From Phaeoceros laevis (lineage: Eukaryota > Anthocerotophyta > Anthocerotopsida > Notothyladales): DNA of 30,252 nucleotides. The notes under the pieces are model-generated. The model did no database searches. It saw nothing but the letters and a program-made list of their open reading frames with translations, and had not been told where the DNA came from. Location of the stretch: the NCBI GenBank assembly GCA_049999765.1, contig JBNGIQ010009009.1:1-30252 (forward strand). Reading direction: 5' to 3'. Both the position numbers and the translations under genes were made by a program. This document shows, in pieces, positions 1 through 10,047 of this stretch (positions are counted from its first letter, which is position 1; each line of letters opens with the position of its first letter).

Positions 1-816
1 CGTACCATCCTAGAGGAGCAAGATCTGCTGGATATAGTCTTGGGAACAAACGTGAAGCCACCAGTATGTTCCCCACTAGCGGATATTGAGGCCTGGGTAA
101 AGGGTGACTGTCGAGCACGGAGCATCCTCGTTGCAGGTCTAGACAAAAATATGTTGCACCATGTGCAGGGCCTGGACACTGCTGCAGAGATGTGGTCAAC
201 CTTCGATCAGATGTTTCAAACGAAAAATTCTGCATCGGTGGTCAATTCTACAAGGGCTTTCTAGCATCTGAATATGAAGGAAAGCGAACCCATTGAGGCT
301 CACCTCAACAAGTTTCGAGCGCTTCGAGCACGCCTTGCTACATGTGGCACTAAGCTAGATGAGACGCAGGCTACAAGAGCCCTGCTCATGTCTCTCCCCT
401 CCAGCTATCGAACATTTGTCTCTTCACAAAACAATAACATGAGAGCAGCTGGAGGAGGTAATCTCACTGAAGTGATTGGTGCCCTGTTAGAAGAAGAAGC
501 TACACGTCATGGAAGTAGGCATGAGAACAGACACGAGGGTGAAGGAAGCTCAATCCGAGCATTGTACTCTTCTAAGGGGAAAGGACCTCGCATGTCAAGC
601 GGCATGCAAGGGGGAAAACGTACCTCAGAGTCCAAGCCCTATAACTCGAAAAAAAAGGGAGCCTGCAACTGGTGCAAGATCCTAGGACACTTTGAGAAGG
701 ACTGTCGCAAGAAAGCAGCTGGAGAGCCCAAACGGGAAGGATCGTCCAATGCTGAGACTCATACTGTTACAATTAAGAAAATTGGCACCATCCTGGCAAT
801 CTGCCTTGTATCCTAA
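1..816 (+). pseudogene. gag: Copia gag (capsid/nucleocapsid), 5'-partial, one internal stop
   Basis: Reading frame 1 is open from base 1, so the gene continues beyond the left edge. It encodes the UBN2/gag-polypeptide region typical of plant Copia elements (Trp-rich start, EMW.TF, MKE.EPIEAHL, LMSLP.SYRTFV). Near its end is a CCHC zinc knuckle, C-x2-C-x4-H-x4-C, at 664-705, which would bind the element RNA. A TAG at 262-264 interrupts the frame where the related element 2 has a Tyr codon, and reading resumes in the same frame. A TAA at 814-816 lies just before the protease motif, which begins in the same frame at 841. The capsid normally coats the RNA in cytoplasmic virus-like particles. With a nonsense codon in the capsid region this copy is probably dead. 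Confidence 0.9.
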
Positions 817-3800
817 AACGAAGATAAAAAGTGCTGGTTCATGGACTCAGGTGCTACACATCACGACTGTAATCAGCATGAAGCTTTTCTAGATTACAAG
901 CCAGAACTAAGTGGTCAGACCGTCCTTGTAGGAGATGATAGGGGTCTACCCATCTTAGGAACTGGCTCAGTCCCGCTCAGTCTGCCATCTCGACACAAGA
1001 TAACATTAATAGACGTCTTGCATGTTCCTAGAATGGTTAAAAATCTGGTGTCGGTAACAAAGTTGAAGATCACCTTTCCCAGAGTACGAGTGCTCTTTGA
1101 GTCTGAGCCCGATGTTTGCCACATTGAACGAGATGGGATGCTGCTTGCCAAGGCTTATCCCTCAAATGATTTATACAAGTTGGAGTGTACACCTTCGAGA
1201 GTGCACACCGCTGTACATCTCATACAGGCTGATCATGCTGCCAATTTTAGGCTCTGGCATCACCGACTTGGGCACATCAATGTGCGAAGGATGAAGGAAG
1301 CTGCAGATGGCAACCTGTACAGAGAACCACTAAAGCTTCAGGCCCAGTCCAAGCTATTCTGTGAACCTTGCATTTATGGCAAACATCACAAGTTGCCACA
1401 CTTGGACAAAAATCACACTAGAGCTAAGTCATTGCTAGAGCTGGTTCATTCAGACTTGTGTGGCCCAATGTTGAAGCATTCTTTTGGAGGTGCTAAGTAT
1501 TTCCTCTCCTTCATTGATGATTGGAGTAGATTCACAGTAGTGTATTTCCTGTCAAGGAAATCACAAACATTAGAATACTTCAAGGACTACCTAGCAAATG
1601 CACAACGTCAAACCTCTCAGCTGCTGAAAACTCTCAGGACAGATGGTGGAGGCAAGTATGGGTCAAATGCATTTAGGTACCTGTGCAGGGAATTAGGCAT
1701 ATCCAGGTAGCTCACTGTCTCCTATACCTCAAAGCAAAATCCTATAGTAGAGAGGAGCAACGGCATACTCCAAGAGCAGGCCAAGGCCACCTTGGCAAGC
1801 AAGATTGTCATTGGGGTATTGGGCGGAAGCTGTTGCTGCTGCTGTCTACCTAAAGAATAGAACTCCAACAGCCTCTGTGCCTGGAAGCACTCCTTTTGAG
1901 AGGTGGACAGGTCACAAGCCCCAAATCCTACATCTATGTGTGTTTGGAAGCCCTGCCTACGTATTTGTTCCCAAGGAAAAACGGCGAAAGATGCAACCAA
2001 ATGCCGTTAAGTACATCTTTGTGGGCTACTCGGAAGGCATCAAAGGATATAAGCTGTTTAATCCGGAGAATCGGAAGGTGATATATGCTAGGAGCGTCAT
2101 CTTTGATGAGGATGCCATTCTCAACCGGACACACACACTGCTACCTGGAGCAGACAGTGAAACAACATCAGTTTCTTCTCAAGAGGATGCTGGATCTGAT
2201 GCGGATGACTCGAGCGCCTCTCAGGAAGATGACCACCCTATCAGCTTTGTTGGAGAGCCTGCTAATGGTGACTCGGAGCCTGGTCAAGAATTTGATTCAC
2301 AGTCCACTACGTCAAGTGAAGCTGATGACTCTCAACCTGCTGGCAATAACAGTGCTCTAGGAGAGGTCAGCCATTTCTTGTCCAACTCTGAGTCTGACCA
2401 TGAAGATACTCCTCCAGATGTCGTCGAGTCCAATGATGAGGAGCCCCCTTTAGTGGCAAGACGATCCACCAGGTCTCATCAACCCAGAGACCGCTGGACA
2501 GTTTGTCCGTACTCACCTCCCAGTGACTCTTTGCGGCCTTCACGACAACCCTCTCGTAGGCCCAAGTCTGCACAGGTCCCAGATCAACCTCTCCAGTTTG
2601 GCACTGTTCAAGCTGCGGGGGAAACCACCCTGACAGAGGGAGCTGTGACTAACAAAGAGAGTTTACCTAGGAGAGGGAGCTGCTGAGGAGGCTCATCTAG
2701 CCGGCTTAACACCCCTTCAACGGACTATTGCTCAATCCCTTATTGTTGAAGCTCTTTCCGTTGCTAAGCATGCTGGAGAACCCGTCACCATGACAGAGGC
2801 CCTCACTGGAACCCATGGAGCTGACTGGCAAGCTGCAATCAAGTCTGAATATGATAACTTGATTCAAAATGGCACTTGGAGGTTGGAGCCACTGCCACCA
2901 GGAAGAAAGCAGTAACTTGCAAATGGGTCTTCAAGACCAAACTCAATCCTGATGGCTCCGTGGCAAGGTACAAGGCCAGGTTAGTTGCCCGAGGTTTCTC
3001 GCAGCGGCCAGGCCTCGATTATCAAGATACTTTCTCTCCAGTTGTCAGGTTCACCTCAGTCCGAGTCCTCCTAGCATTTGTAGCTCAGAATGACCTAATT
3101 GTGCATCGCATGGATGTGAAAACCGCCTTTCTTTATGGAGAGTTAGAGGAGGATGTCTACATGCAACAATCATAAGGTTATGTCGATAAGAAACATCCTA
3201 ATCATGTGTGCAAATTGATAAAAACAATCTATGGTCTCAAACAAGCCCCTAGAGCATGGTTCCAAAAGTTTAGCACTTTTCTGAAATCTCTAGGTTTTAA
3301 AGAAAGTGATGCAGATTCAAATGTCTACCTCTGCACAAATGGGGACATGTTTGTGATCATAGCCCTGTATGTAGATGATGCCTTGCTCATAAGTAATAGT
3401 CCTGGAGACATGCTGATCAGAGTCAAAGGTCTGTTATGCAAACACTTTGAGATGAGTGACCTTGGCATCATTCGGGTGTTTTTGGGAGTACAAGTGCTGC
3501 TTGTACCTGCAAAGGGATCAGTACTCCTGCATCAAGCATATTACATTGACCTAATGCTAAAGACCTTCAACATGGAAGATGCCAAGCCTGTGAGCACCCC
3601 AATGGCTACTGGAACACGGTTATCCAAGCTTGACTGTCCAAAGACGGAAAGAATTGCAATGCAAGCAGTTCCCTACCGGAAATTTGTAGGCTTTGCGCTG
3701 TACATGTCCACAAGAACACGATTTGATCTCAGCCAGGCATGTGGAACTCTCTCTCAATTTGTAGAAGACCCTGGCACAATCCACTGGACAGCTTGTAAAC

Positions 3801-4372
3801 GTGTTATGAGGTATCTCAAGGGAACAAGAAACTATGGACTCTGCTATCAATAGAATCCATCAATTAAGAAGCTTTTTCTCCAAGGATACACAGATGCTGA
3901 CTGGGGTGGGGATCCGGACACAAGGAAATCTGTCTCAGCTTACTGCTTTATGCTCTCTGGTGCTGCAATCTCCTGGCAATCCAAGAAGCAGTCCTTTGTA
4001 AGCACCTCGACCACAGAGGCTGAGTATGGAGCTGCTGCAGAAAGTTGTAAGGAAGCCGTGGCAAACCGGCGGCTCTTGGCTGACATAGCTCAAGAGCAGT
4101 CAAATCCCACACCCGTTTTCTGTGATAACCAATCTGCTCTTTTACTTGCTAGCAATCCAGTCTATCATGCACGCACTAAGCATATCGATCTGCATTTGCA
4201 CTATGTTAGGCAATCCATAACACGAAAGGAGGTTGCCCTTACATATGTGCCTACGGATTCAAATTATGCTGACTTACTCACAAAACCTCTTAGTAGAGAG
4301 AAGCATGAGTCTCATGTTCAAAGTCTAGGAATGGTGGATATCACTACATATCTGCCACATGTCTTAAAGTAG
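817..4372 (+). pseudogene. pol: Copia pol (protease-integrase-RT-RNase H), degenerate
   Basis: Domains in order: aspartic protease with the DSG motif at 844-852; GAG-pre-integrase zinc-binding HHCC (His codons near 1258 and 1273, Cys codons at 1360 and 1369); integrase core with Asp at 1453, Asp at 1642 and Glu at 1750, which is the canonical D,D-35-E spacing; a Ser/Asp-rich linker (about 2150-2660); RT with KARLVARG, MDVKTAFL and YVDD (3368-3379); and RNase H with TDADWGGD, STTEAEY and HIDLHLHY near 3893-4200. The stop at 1708-1710 falls just before the integrase Glu. Three frameshifts and the stops at 3173-3175 and 3851-3853 break the rest. The final stop is at 4370-4372. All catalytic motifs remain readable once frames are followed, so inactivation came by small lesions and not by large deletion. 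Confidence 0.92.
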
Positions 4373-5014
4373 AGCACAATTCTTGTGCAAGTCTAAGTAG
4401 GCTAAGCGTGCAAGTCAGAATGTAGTCAGTCTGAATCAAATTCAGAATCAGACCATCTAGCATAGGTGCTAGGTTTGTAGATAGAATCGGGTTTCCACTA
4501 TGAACATTCACAGTCGGAATCACTGTCCGTCGTCATGTATGTGCACATCCGCAAGTACCCTGCCATCTGGAAGACCTGCAGCTCTGTGACTGCAAATACC
4601 AACACTAGGAATCAATCCACAGAAACAGAGGCAGCAAACTTTTCAGACAAAGGGTAGCTGGATTGGACATACTGTAGCGGTGGACTGCGGCGCCTGAGTC
4701 ATCAACAAACGAGCTCGTCCTCAGCATCAGCTCTGAAGTCTTCTCGTCAATATACTGAGCTGGAGGGCCTAAGTAAATTGGCTTCCATCCACCACAGAAG
4801 CAAGGGCCAAAATGCTCACTGCTGGGCCAGTCATCTCTGCCAACGTCTAAAGGGGAGCAAGTCTCGACAACAGCGTTGGAGGTGTGAGCGCGGGTTCGAC
4901 ACCCAAGGAGTTTACAGCCATGAGACCGAGCAACGTCAATACACACAAGAGCAATATCGCAATTCAGGAGCGGACAGCAGGTGCTGGGTGCTGCTAGGTC
5001 AGGAGCGTGCGTCT
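4373..5014 (+). other. Untranslated region between pol and 3' LTR of Copia 1
   Basis: About 640 bp without a convincing plus-strand gene. The minus strand is open at 4605-4946 (113 codons) and encodes a protein without recognised domains. A corresponding antisense reading frame exists in element 2 (16224-16547). The two share at most a short stretch around a (V/I)DE motif, seen at about 4735-4765 here and 16415-16445 there. The string GGTTCGACACC near 4893 resembles a tRNA B box, but no tRNA fold could be built around it. Otherwise I see nothing in this stretch. Confidence 0.5.
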
Positions 5015-5023
5015 AAGAGGGAG
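5015..5023 (+). promoter_or_regulatory. Polypurine tract of Copia 1
   Basis: AAGAGGGAG lies directly before the TG that opens the inferred 3' LTR. It matches in form and place the AAGTGGGAG tract of element 2 at 16753-16761. It would prime plus-strand DNA synthesis. Confidence 0.7.
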
Positions 5024-5269
5024 TGTCGCGGGTCTAGGGTTTTAGCCCCTTTATTTATAGCCGCATGCTTAACCTACTGAACCGTTAAACTCCCAACCCA
5101 CACCGGTCGCGTCAGTTAGGGCGACAGTCGCGTCCCGTCACCTGGACAGGCCTGCTGGCCTTGTGCACCACTCGCGTGAGCTCGACCTTAATCTATTCTT
5201 TTGTCTTTCTGCTAGCACGCGTGCGCTCTCTAGAATTTCCTATCTCCTACGTGTCGTACTGCTGCGATA
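5024..5269 (+). repeat. 3' LTR of Copia 1 (about 246 bp)
   Basis: The segment starts TGTCGC right after the polypurine tract and ends GCGATA, giving near-perfect terminal inverted repeats if the last bases were once CA. It contains an A/T-rich TATA-like stretch at 5050-5059 followed by pyrimidine-rich sequence (about 5185-5215), as expected for a U3/R/U5 layout. Because the 5' LTR is outside the window, the boundaries are inferred and not compared. A 73-bp tandem repeat begins at the very next base. Part of the LTR (GCTCGACCTT then a T/C-rich run) resembles 12165-12215 in the leader of element 2. Confidence 0.6.
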
Positions 5270-5561
5270 CTGTGGAGGTGAATAGCGTTCCCTCCTCCAC
5301 AGTGGAACATTCATGTGGCAAGTAAAGTATCAGCAAACCCTCCTGTGGAGGTGAACAGCGTTCCCTCCTCCACAGTGGAACGTTCATGTGGCAAGCAGAG
5401 TATCAACAAACCCTCCTGTGGAGATGAACAGCGTTCCCTCCTCCACAGTGGAACATTCATGTGGCAAGCAAAGTATCAACAAACCCTCCTGTGGAGATGA
5501 ACAACGTTCCCTCCTCCACAGTGTAACAGTCAGGTGGCAAGCAGAGTCTCAACAAACCGAT
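5270..5561. repeat. 73-bp minisatellite, four copies
   Basis: Units start at 5270, 5343, 5416 and 5489, exactly 73 bp apart. The first three are nearly identical and the fourth is more diverged toward its end. Each unit carries inverted arms CTGTGGAGG and CCTCCACAG (the third and fourth have one changed base) separated by about a dozen bases, so each could form a hairpin. The length is not a multiple of three, so the open frames that cross the array have no meaning. The array starts at the base following the inferred Copia LTR. Confidence 0.92.
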
Positions 5562-5622
5562 ATTGGCCCCATACCTACAGAACCATGAGCAACGGTTGTT
5601 CTTGTCAAATGGCATCACTATA

Positions 5623-6000
5623 TCACGACGTATCTAGTGGCCAGATTGTCAGGACGTATGTTGTGGCCAGGCTGTCAGACAGCTTGCGTGCATACCAGCA
5701 CTGTGCTTCTTCCGCATTCACATAAATCGTCGCCAAGCTGGCACCAAGTCCCACATCTTCTTGCGGGACTTGTTCAACAAGTGCATGGAGTTGGTTTCGC
5801 TGATCCAGAGCTACTACGCTGAGCCATACCCTGCTAATCATAAACATAAGGTCATGGCAGTCCATGTCATGGACTGCCATGGATGCAACGTCTTGTTGGT
5901 AGACTCTCTCAAACACTAGGCAATCATTCACTGTGGTCCCAGACTTTGACGACATGCCCACCAAGCTCCACCTGCAACAATAGAATATTGGAGTCCTCAT
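5623..6000 (-). pseudogene. Diverged PPR relic
   Basis: The minus strand is open for 125 codons. It shows weak PPR-like sequence: a segment ending in VFERVYQQDVAS, where a PPR motif normally reads VF..M...DVVSW, followed by NQLHALVEQVPQEDVGLGAS and an ATIYVNAEEAQCWYARKL stretch matching LH...V..G...DV..G..LV.MYAKCG...DAR.VF. The normal Trp and the Ala-Lys-Cys-Gly signature are lost. It lies on the same strand as, and 3' of, the much better preserved PPR pseudogene at 6293-7791. It may be the eroded end of that gene or an older separate copy. About 290 bp between the two (6001-6292) hold nothing I recognise. Confidence 0.45.
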
Positions 6001-6292
6001 TCTTTAGTCTGTGTATGGAGCTACTTCCCTGATGCAGAGCCACCTCACCCATGCTCGCACAAAAATGACCCGTCTTGTTTCATATGTCTGCGAATCCCAA
6101 GTACTTCATGACGTATCCTCTGCTGGGCTGCTAACCTGGTGGGCAGAAACTGAGACTGGTGGGTTTCACACCCCGATAAGCCTCCTAGCGACGGGTGTGT
6201 AGTGGGGCTGTAGCCAAGCATGCTTGGCACAGGGACGAATGCCTCAACAAGAGCAGCAGGAGTTTCTGTTTCAATTCTGTCCATATGGGTCC

Positions 6293-7791
6293 ATCTACCG
6301 CATTTGCATACATGTCCACCAGGCAGGTGCCCACCACTACATCATCCAGCAGACCTCTTTTGACAATCTTTGAGTGTAGCGCCTTGCCCTTCTGTATGGC
6401 ACCAGTACTTGCACATGCCTTCGGAAGGCAAGCAAAAGTAACATGGTCAGCCAAAATGAGGCCCGCCACCTCCATCCGTCCATACACAACACGCGCCTCT
6501 TGGCCGAGTCCTTGCTGTGTATACCTAGTAATCATGGCATTCCATGTCACCACAACCTTTGTGTCCATGCTGTCAAAAACTTGGCACACATCTTCCACCT
6601 CACCACATTGTGCATACATGTCCACCAAGTAGGTGCCCACCACTACATCATCCAACAGACCTCTTCTGACAATCTTTGAGTGCAGCTCCCTGCCCTTTTG
6701 TATGGCACCAGTGCTTGCACACGCCCTCAGAAGCTAGCGATCAGGGCATTCCATGTCACCACATTCTTTGTGTCCATGCTGGCAATAACATGGCACGCAT
6801 CTTCTAGCTCACCACATTTTGCATACATGTCCACCAGGCAGGTGCCCACCACGACATCATCCAGCAGACCTCTTTTCACAATCTGTGAGTGAAACTGCCT
6901 GCCCTTCCGTATGGCACCAGTGCTTGCACATACCTTCAGAAAGCTAGCAATCAGGGCATTCCATGTCACCATATTTTTTGTGTCCATGCTGTCAAAAACC
7001 TGGCATGCATCTTCTAGCTCACCACATTTCGCATACATGTCCACCAGGCAAGTGCCCACCACTACGTCATCCAGCAGACCTCTTTGACAATCTTTGAGTG
7101 CAGCCCTTCTGTAAGGCACCAGTGCTTGCACACGCCCCGATCAGTGCTGTCCATGTCACCACATCCTTTGTGGCCATGCTGTCAAAAACCTGGCGTGCGT
7201 TTTCCAGCTCACCAAAGTTGCATACATGTCCACCAGGCAGGTGCCCACCACTATATCATCCAGCAGTCCTCTTTTCACAATCTGTGAGTGAAGCTGCCTG
7301 CCCTTCTCTATGGCACCAATGCTTGCACACACCTTCAGGAGGCAAGCAAAAGTAACCTTGTCAGCCAAATTGAAGCCCACTTCTACCATTTGCCCGTACA
7401 CAACAAGCGCCTCTTGGCCGAGTCCTTGTTGTGCATACCGAGCAATCAGCGGTGTCCATGTCACCACATGCTTTGTGGCCATGCTGTCAAAACCCTGGAG
7501 TGCATCTTTCGATTCACCACATTTTGCATACATGTCAACCAGGCAGTTGCCAACAAATAAATCAAGAGGATTGCCACTGTGCAACACCTCAGAGTGCACT
7601 TTCCGCCCAGATTCCGAGTCGGCGGCAAATGCACAAGCTTGAAGGGCAGCTACAAAGACGTAACCATTCGCTTTCACAGTTTTACCACAGTGTAGAAGAA
7701 AGGCTGAGAAGCAAAAGAGTCTGTCTGCGCCAAAGATTCCAGGGCTCCAACGCCTCTCAGAAAGCGTCCCCTGCGGACATAACGTGCTCAC
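6293..7791 (-). pseudogene. PLS-type PPR protein pseudogene A
   Basis: Read on the minus strand, this encodes repeated PPR triplets with signatures LHS.IVKRGLLDD, LVDMYAKCGELEDA, VFDSM.TKNVVTWNALI and YAQQGLGQEALVVYGQM. PLS-class PPR proteins are sequence-specific RNA-binding factors of plastids and mitochondria, chiefly for C-to-U editing. The shared point ATACATGTCCACCA (or a near match) occurs at 6308, 6614, 6823, 7033, 7222 and 7528, giving units of 306, 209, 210, 189 and 306 bp, where 306 bp is one full PLS triplet of 102 codons. A one-base loss near 7215 and lesions near 6730 and 7085 break the frame. The N-terminal part keeps ANGYVFVAALQACA at about 7630-7670. No E or DYW domain follows the last repeat, and no transit peptide is visible. 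It is a paralogue of the copy split by Copia 2. Confidence 0.88.
6614..7222 (-). repeat. Shortened PPR tandem units (209, 210 and 189 bp)
   Basis: Between these anchor points the usual 306-bp unit is shortened. Two units lost about 96 bp (32 codons) between ALIA and LK.CASTG, removing the YAQQGLGQEALVVYGQM part. The 210-bp unit stays in frame. Two successive units carry the same deletion, so the shortened unit itself seems to have been duplicated or converted. Confidence 0.75.
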
Positions 7792-7804
7792 GGTAGCAGC
7801 AGTA

Positions 7805-8100
7805 ACAGTGCCTGTTTCCGATCCTCGGAGCTGCTAAGTGACCTGCGGGCTTGTGGGTTGATCCGGCTTGGCAGGCCTTCTTGCTCCATCCTCGCATACA
7901 GTGTGAGCGCCTAGGGGCCGAGATGCTCGGCATAACCTTTTATCATGGTGGTCCAATGTTACCGCATCCCTTGCAGACAGACTGTTGAACACTTCACGTT
8001 GAGCACTTCATATGGTACGCCTCCAGCCCCGGGTGCTTGGCCTGCATTACCAACAGCCATGACTCCGTCTCCTCGAGGAAAACCGTATGCCCGCCGTCGA
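7805..8100 (-). pseudogene. N-terminal remnant of PPR pseudogene A
   Basis: Upstream of pseudogene A on the minus strand, three frames alternately give PPR-like pieces: VFNSLSARDAV (about 7970), TTMIKGYAEHLGP then a stop then ALTLYARMEQEGLPS (about 7885-7945). Together they fit one PPR motif pair with a nonsense codon and a frameshift. Further upstream (8010-8100) one frame reads DGGHTVFLEETESWLLVMQ, which I do not recognise. The piece is probably the eroded first repeats of pseudogene A. Confidence 0.55.
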
Positions 8101-8273
8101 AGGTAAGAAGAAGGAAGGCCTTCCTTCTTCTGTGTGTGCGAGAGATTGTTGTCTTTCTCTTGGGTGTGAATGTGCTTGCTTAACTCTAACTCTGTTCAAG
8201 TAGTGAGCTCGAGGTTAGGATGTTGAGGCATGTACAGATTTGAGGAATGGGAGTGACAACAGGGGCAGGGTGT
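8101..8273. other. Short spacer, nothing recognised
   Basis: The stretch holds a local inverted repeat, AAGGAAGGCC and GGCCTTCCTT (about 8111-8130), and otherwise no gene or repeat that I can support. Confidence 0.4.
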
Positions 8274-9230
8274 TCAAGTTGGAGATCGAGGGTAGCCTGC
8301 TAACGAAAAGCACGGCGTCATTGGAAAAAAAGACATAGGGATGCTAGCCTGTGCCCCCCTTGTATTGGCAGCAGGAGCAGAAGCGCCAACTGCTGTAGGC
8401 ACTCGACCTGCCGCAGCCCTCCTGGTGGCCACGCTGGCTTCGAACTCTTGAAGCACCTCATCATCTGCCATGGGGAGGAGAATGGCTAGGGTTTGATTTA
8501 CTATAGCTTGATTAGGGGTGCCCACGCACCGAGGGTGCGGTCTCTCCTGAAACTCCACATGAGAAGCAACTGCTTCCTCAACTTCAATCCTAGCCCTGTA
8601 TTCCCTCCATCTGGCAGCTCGATCACCGTCAGGCTCTTCTCCCGTAGCCATGCAGGCATCATACGGTAACCCATACCGTTGATTTGCATTCTCCAAATGA
8701 GGAACAGCATGATTCACTGCTCGAGCGGCCATATTCACAGTCAAGGTTTTAATCTGCGCTTTGAGTGTCTCGATCTCAGTAGCCAGATCCAGGGCTTCAA
8801 CAACCTCATCCTGATTGACTTCTTGAGCCTGCTTGGGCTTGCAACCCTGCTTCTTGGGCCTGAATGCCTTGTCAACAGCGGGGGTAACAGCACCCTTCTC
8901 CTTGGAATCCTCCGTGGCCTTGGGCTTCATGTTGCGCCTCTCAGGATGTTTCCCATTTTGAAACAAACCGCCTCCACATGCCCGTCCTTGTCACAATGCA
9001 CGCAATGTAAACTAGATGGTGGACACGCACATTGCGGAGATGCATGCTCAGTGCTAGCGCAGTAGTTACACCCAAAAGCCAAGTTACCACTGCTGGATGC
9101 TAAGACAACATTGATAGCCTTCGAATTGTGCTGATGCTTGGCAAAACCCCTGGCTGATGACCTCTGCTAACAGGGTCTCCGATGAAACAACATTATTCTC
9201 CATGAAGTAGCGACGAGGAGCATATACAGC
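8274..9230 (-). pseudogene. Gag-like protein with two CCHC zinc knuckles and a coiled coil
   Basis: On the minus strand the segment near 8970-9060 encodes two zinc knuckles in a row, CNYCASTEHASPQC and CVHCDKDGHVEAVC, both C-x2-C-x4-H-x4-C. A frameshift near 8955-8966 leads into a 230-codon reading frame (8966 to 8274). That frame has a Lys-rich segment, a predicted coiled coil (VVEALDLATEIETLKAQI) and an Ala-rich C-terminal end. Upstream, about 9163-9230, another frame continues with RRYFMENNVVSSETLLAEV, interrupted by a TAG. Double zinc knuckles suggest the nucleocapsid end of a retroelement Gag or a LINE ORF1. No RT follows, so the class is not determined. It sits between two PPR pseudogenes on the same strand. 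Confidence 0.55.
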
Positions 9231-9884
9231 CCCATGCGGTCATTTTTGCACAACCAAAGATGTTAAAAATGCCACTTTTTAAATTAACTTGTAGTTGATA
9301 CGGTGGTCGACGTGACCTACTTCGTAAATTTAGGTTATTTTGAGTTACGGCGCGTAAAAACTGTTTCATTTCACAATGGATAATAAAAAAAGCCCGTTTT
9401 TTGCCGAAAGAAAGGGCCAAAAAGGCACCGGACAGCCGATGCCTTTGCAGTAGCGAAAACCCAAAAGCGCACGCCTGTGCCTGTCCTGTTCGGAAGTGCA
9501 AGTGCCGTGAAAAATGCAAGATGCCGTGCTCCGGCCAGAGGTTAAGTGCTCGTCGATGCCTATCCGCCTGCGTTGCAACCTGTAACCATTCGGGCAACTT
9601 CGAACTCCGAGCCACAAGCAAAAAACAAAGCGCACAACCTGCAACCCACATGTACCTGCTACATAGCCTTCCACTATCGGTGAGATTAAAACTCGCCGTA
9701 CTGGGAATTTGCGAATTCTTGGGGATCTTGGGTCTGGCTCCTCTCCCGACTAAAGCCCTGGATCTTGCGCAGGATGCAAGTCATCAGATGCATCTGTTGA
9801 CTCAACACCATCGAGGTCCTCAGAATTCAAGTCATCATCGCTAACATTCCGTTCAGGTGGAGGCCTGGCTGCAAATAAAAGTCA
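9231..9884. other. Intergenic stretch, no supported gene
   Basis: A/T-rich sequence (9231-9400) is followed by a plus-strand open frame 9401-9844 (147 codons) with a Cys-rich middle (about 14 Cys in 50 residues). Minus-strand frames of similar length overlap it, and no start context, homology or splice signal supports any of them. I see no repeat. Confidence 0.4.
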
Positions 9885-10033
9885 CATGGTCAGCCAGAAT
9901 GAGGCCCACCTCCTCCATTTGTCCCTATGCAACAAGCTCCTCTTGGCCGAGTCCTTGCTGTGCATATGCAGCAATTAGGGCTGTCCATGTTACTACATTC
10001 TTTGTGTCCATGCTGTCAAAAACCTGGCGTGCA

Positions 10034-10047
10034 ACACACACACACAC
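10034..10047. repeat. (AC)7 microsatellite inside PPR pseudogene B
   Basis: Seven AC dinucleotides stand where sibling repeats encode the GELEDAR segment after AKCG. On the minus strand the run reads as Val-Cys repeats. It contributes to the 312-bp spacing of this unit. Confidence 0.9.

Larger units (their letters stand above)
1..5269 (+). mobile_element. Ty1/Copia LTR retrotransposon 1, 5'-truncated by the window edge, degenerate
   Basis: The order gag, protease, integrase, reverse transcriptase, RNase H, polypurine tract, LTR is the Copia (Pseudoviridae-type) order, with integrase before RT. The window begins inside gag, so the 5' LTR, PBS and gag start lie outside it. The reading frame carries stops at 262-264, 814-816, 1708-1710, 3173-3175 and 3851-3853. 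It also shifts near 1804 (frame 1 to 2), between 2649 and 2686 (2 to 3) and near 2909 (3 to 2). The copy cannot make a full polyprotein and is a fossil. It is related to, but clearly diverged from, the second Copia element at 11093-17032 on the same strand. The family call is firm. The exact right boundary depends on the LTR end chosen at 5269. Confidence 0.93.

Noticed and set aside
4888-4905. GGTTCGACACC resembling a tRNA B box
   Set aside because: No A box, acceptor stem or cloverleaf can be formed around it, and it lies in the 3' untranslated part of a retrotransposon.
5270-5561. CRISPR-like array (regular repeats with hairpin arms)
   Set aside because: The whole 73-bp unit is conserved with no variable spacers, and the genome is a plant.
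9401-9844. Cys-rich 147-codon frame resembling a small Cys-rich secreted protein or metallothionein
   Set aside because: No signal peptide, no regular Cys spacing, equally long frames on the other strand, and no transcript signals nearby.
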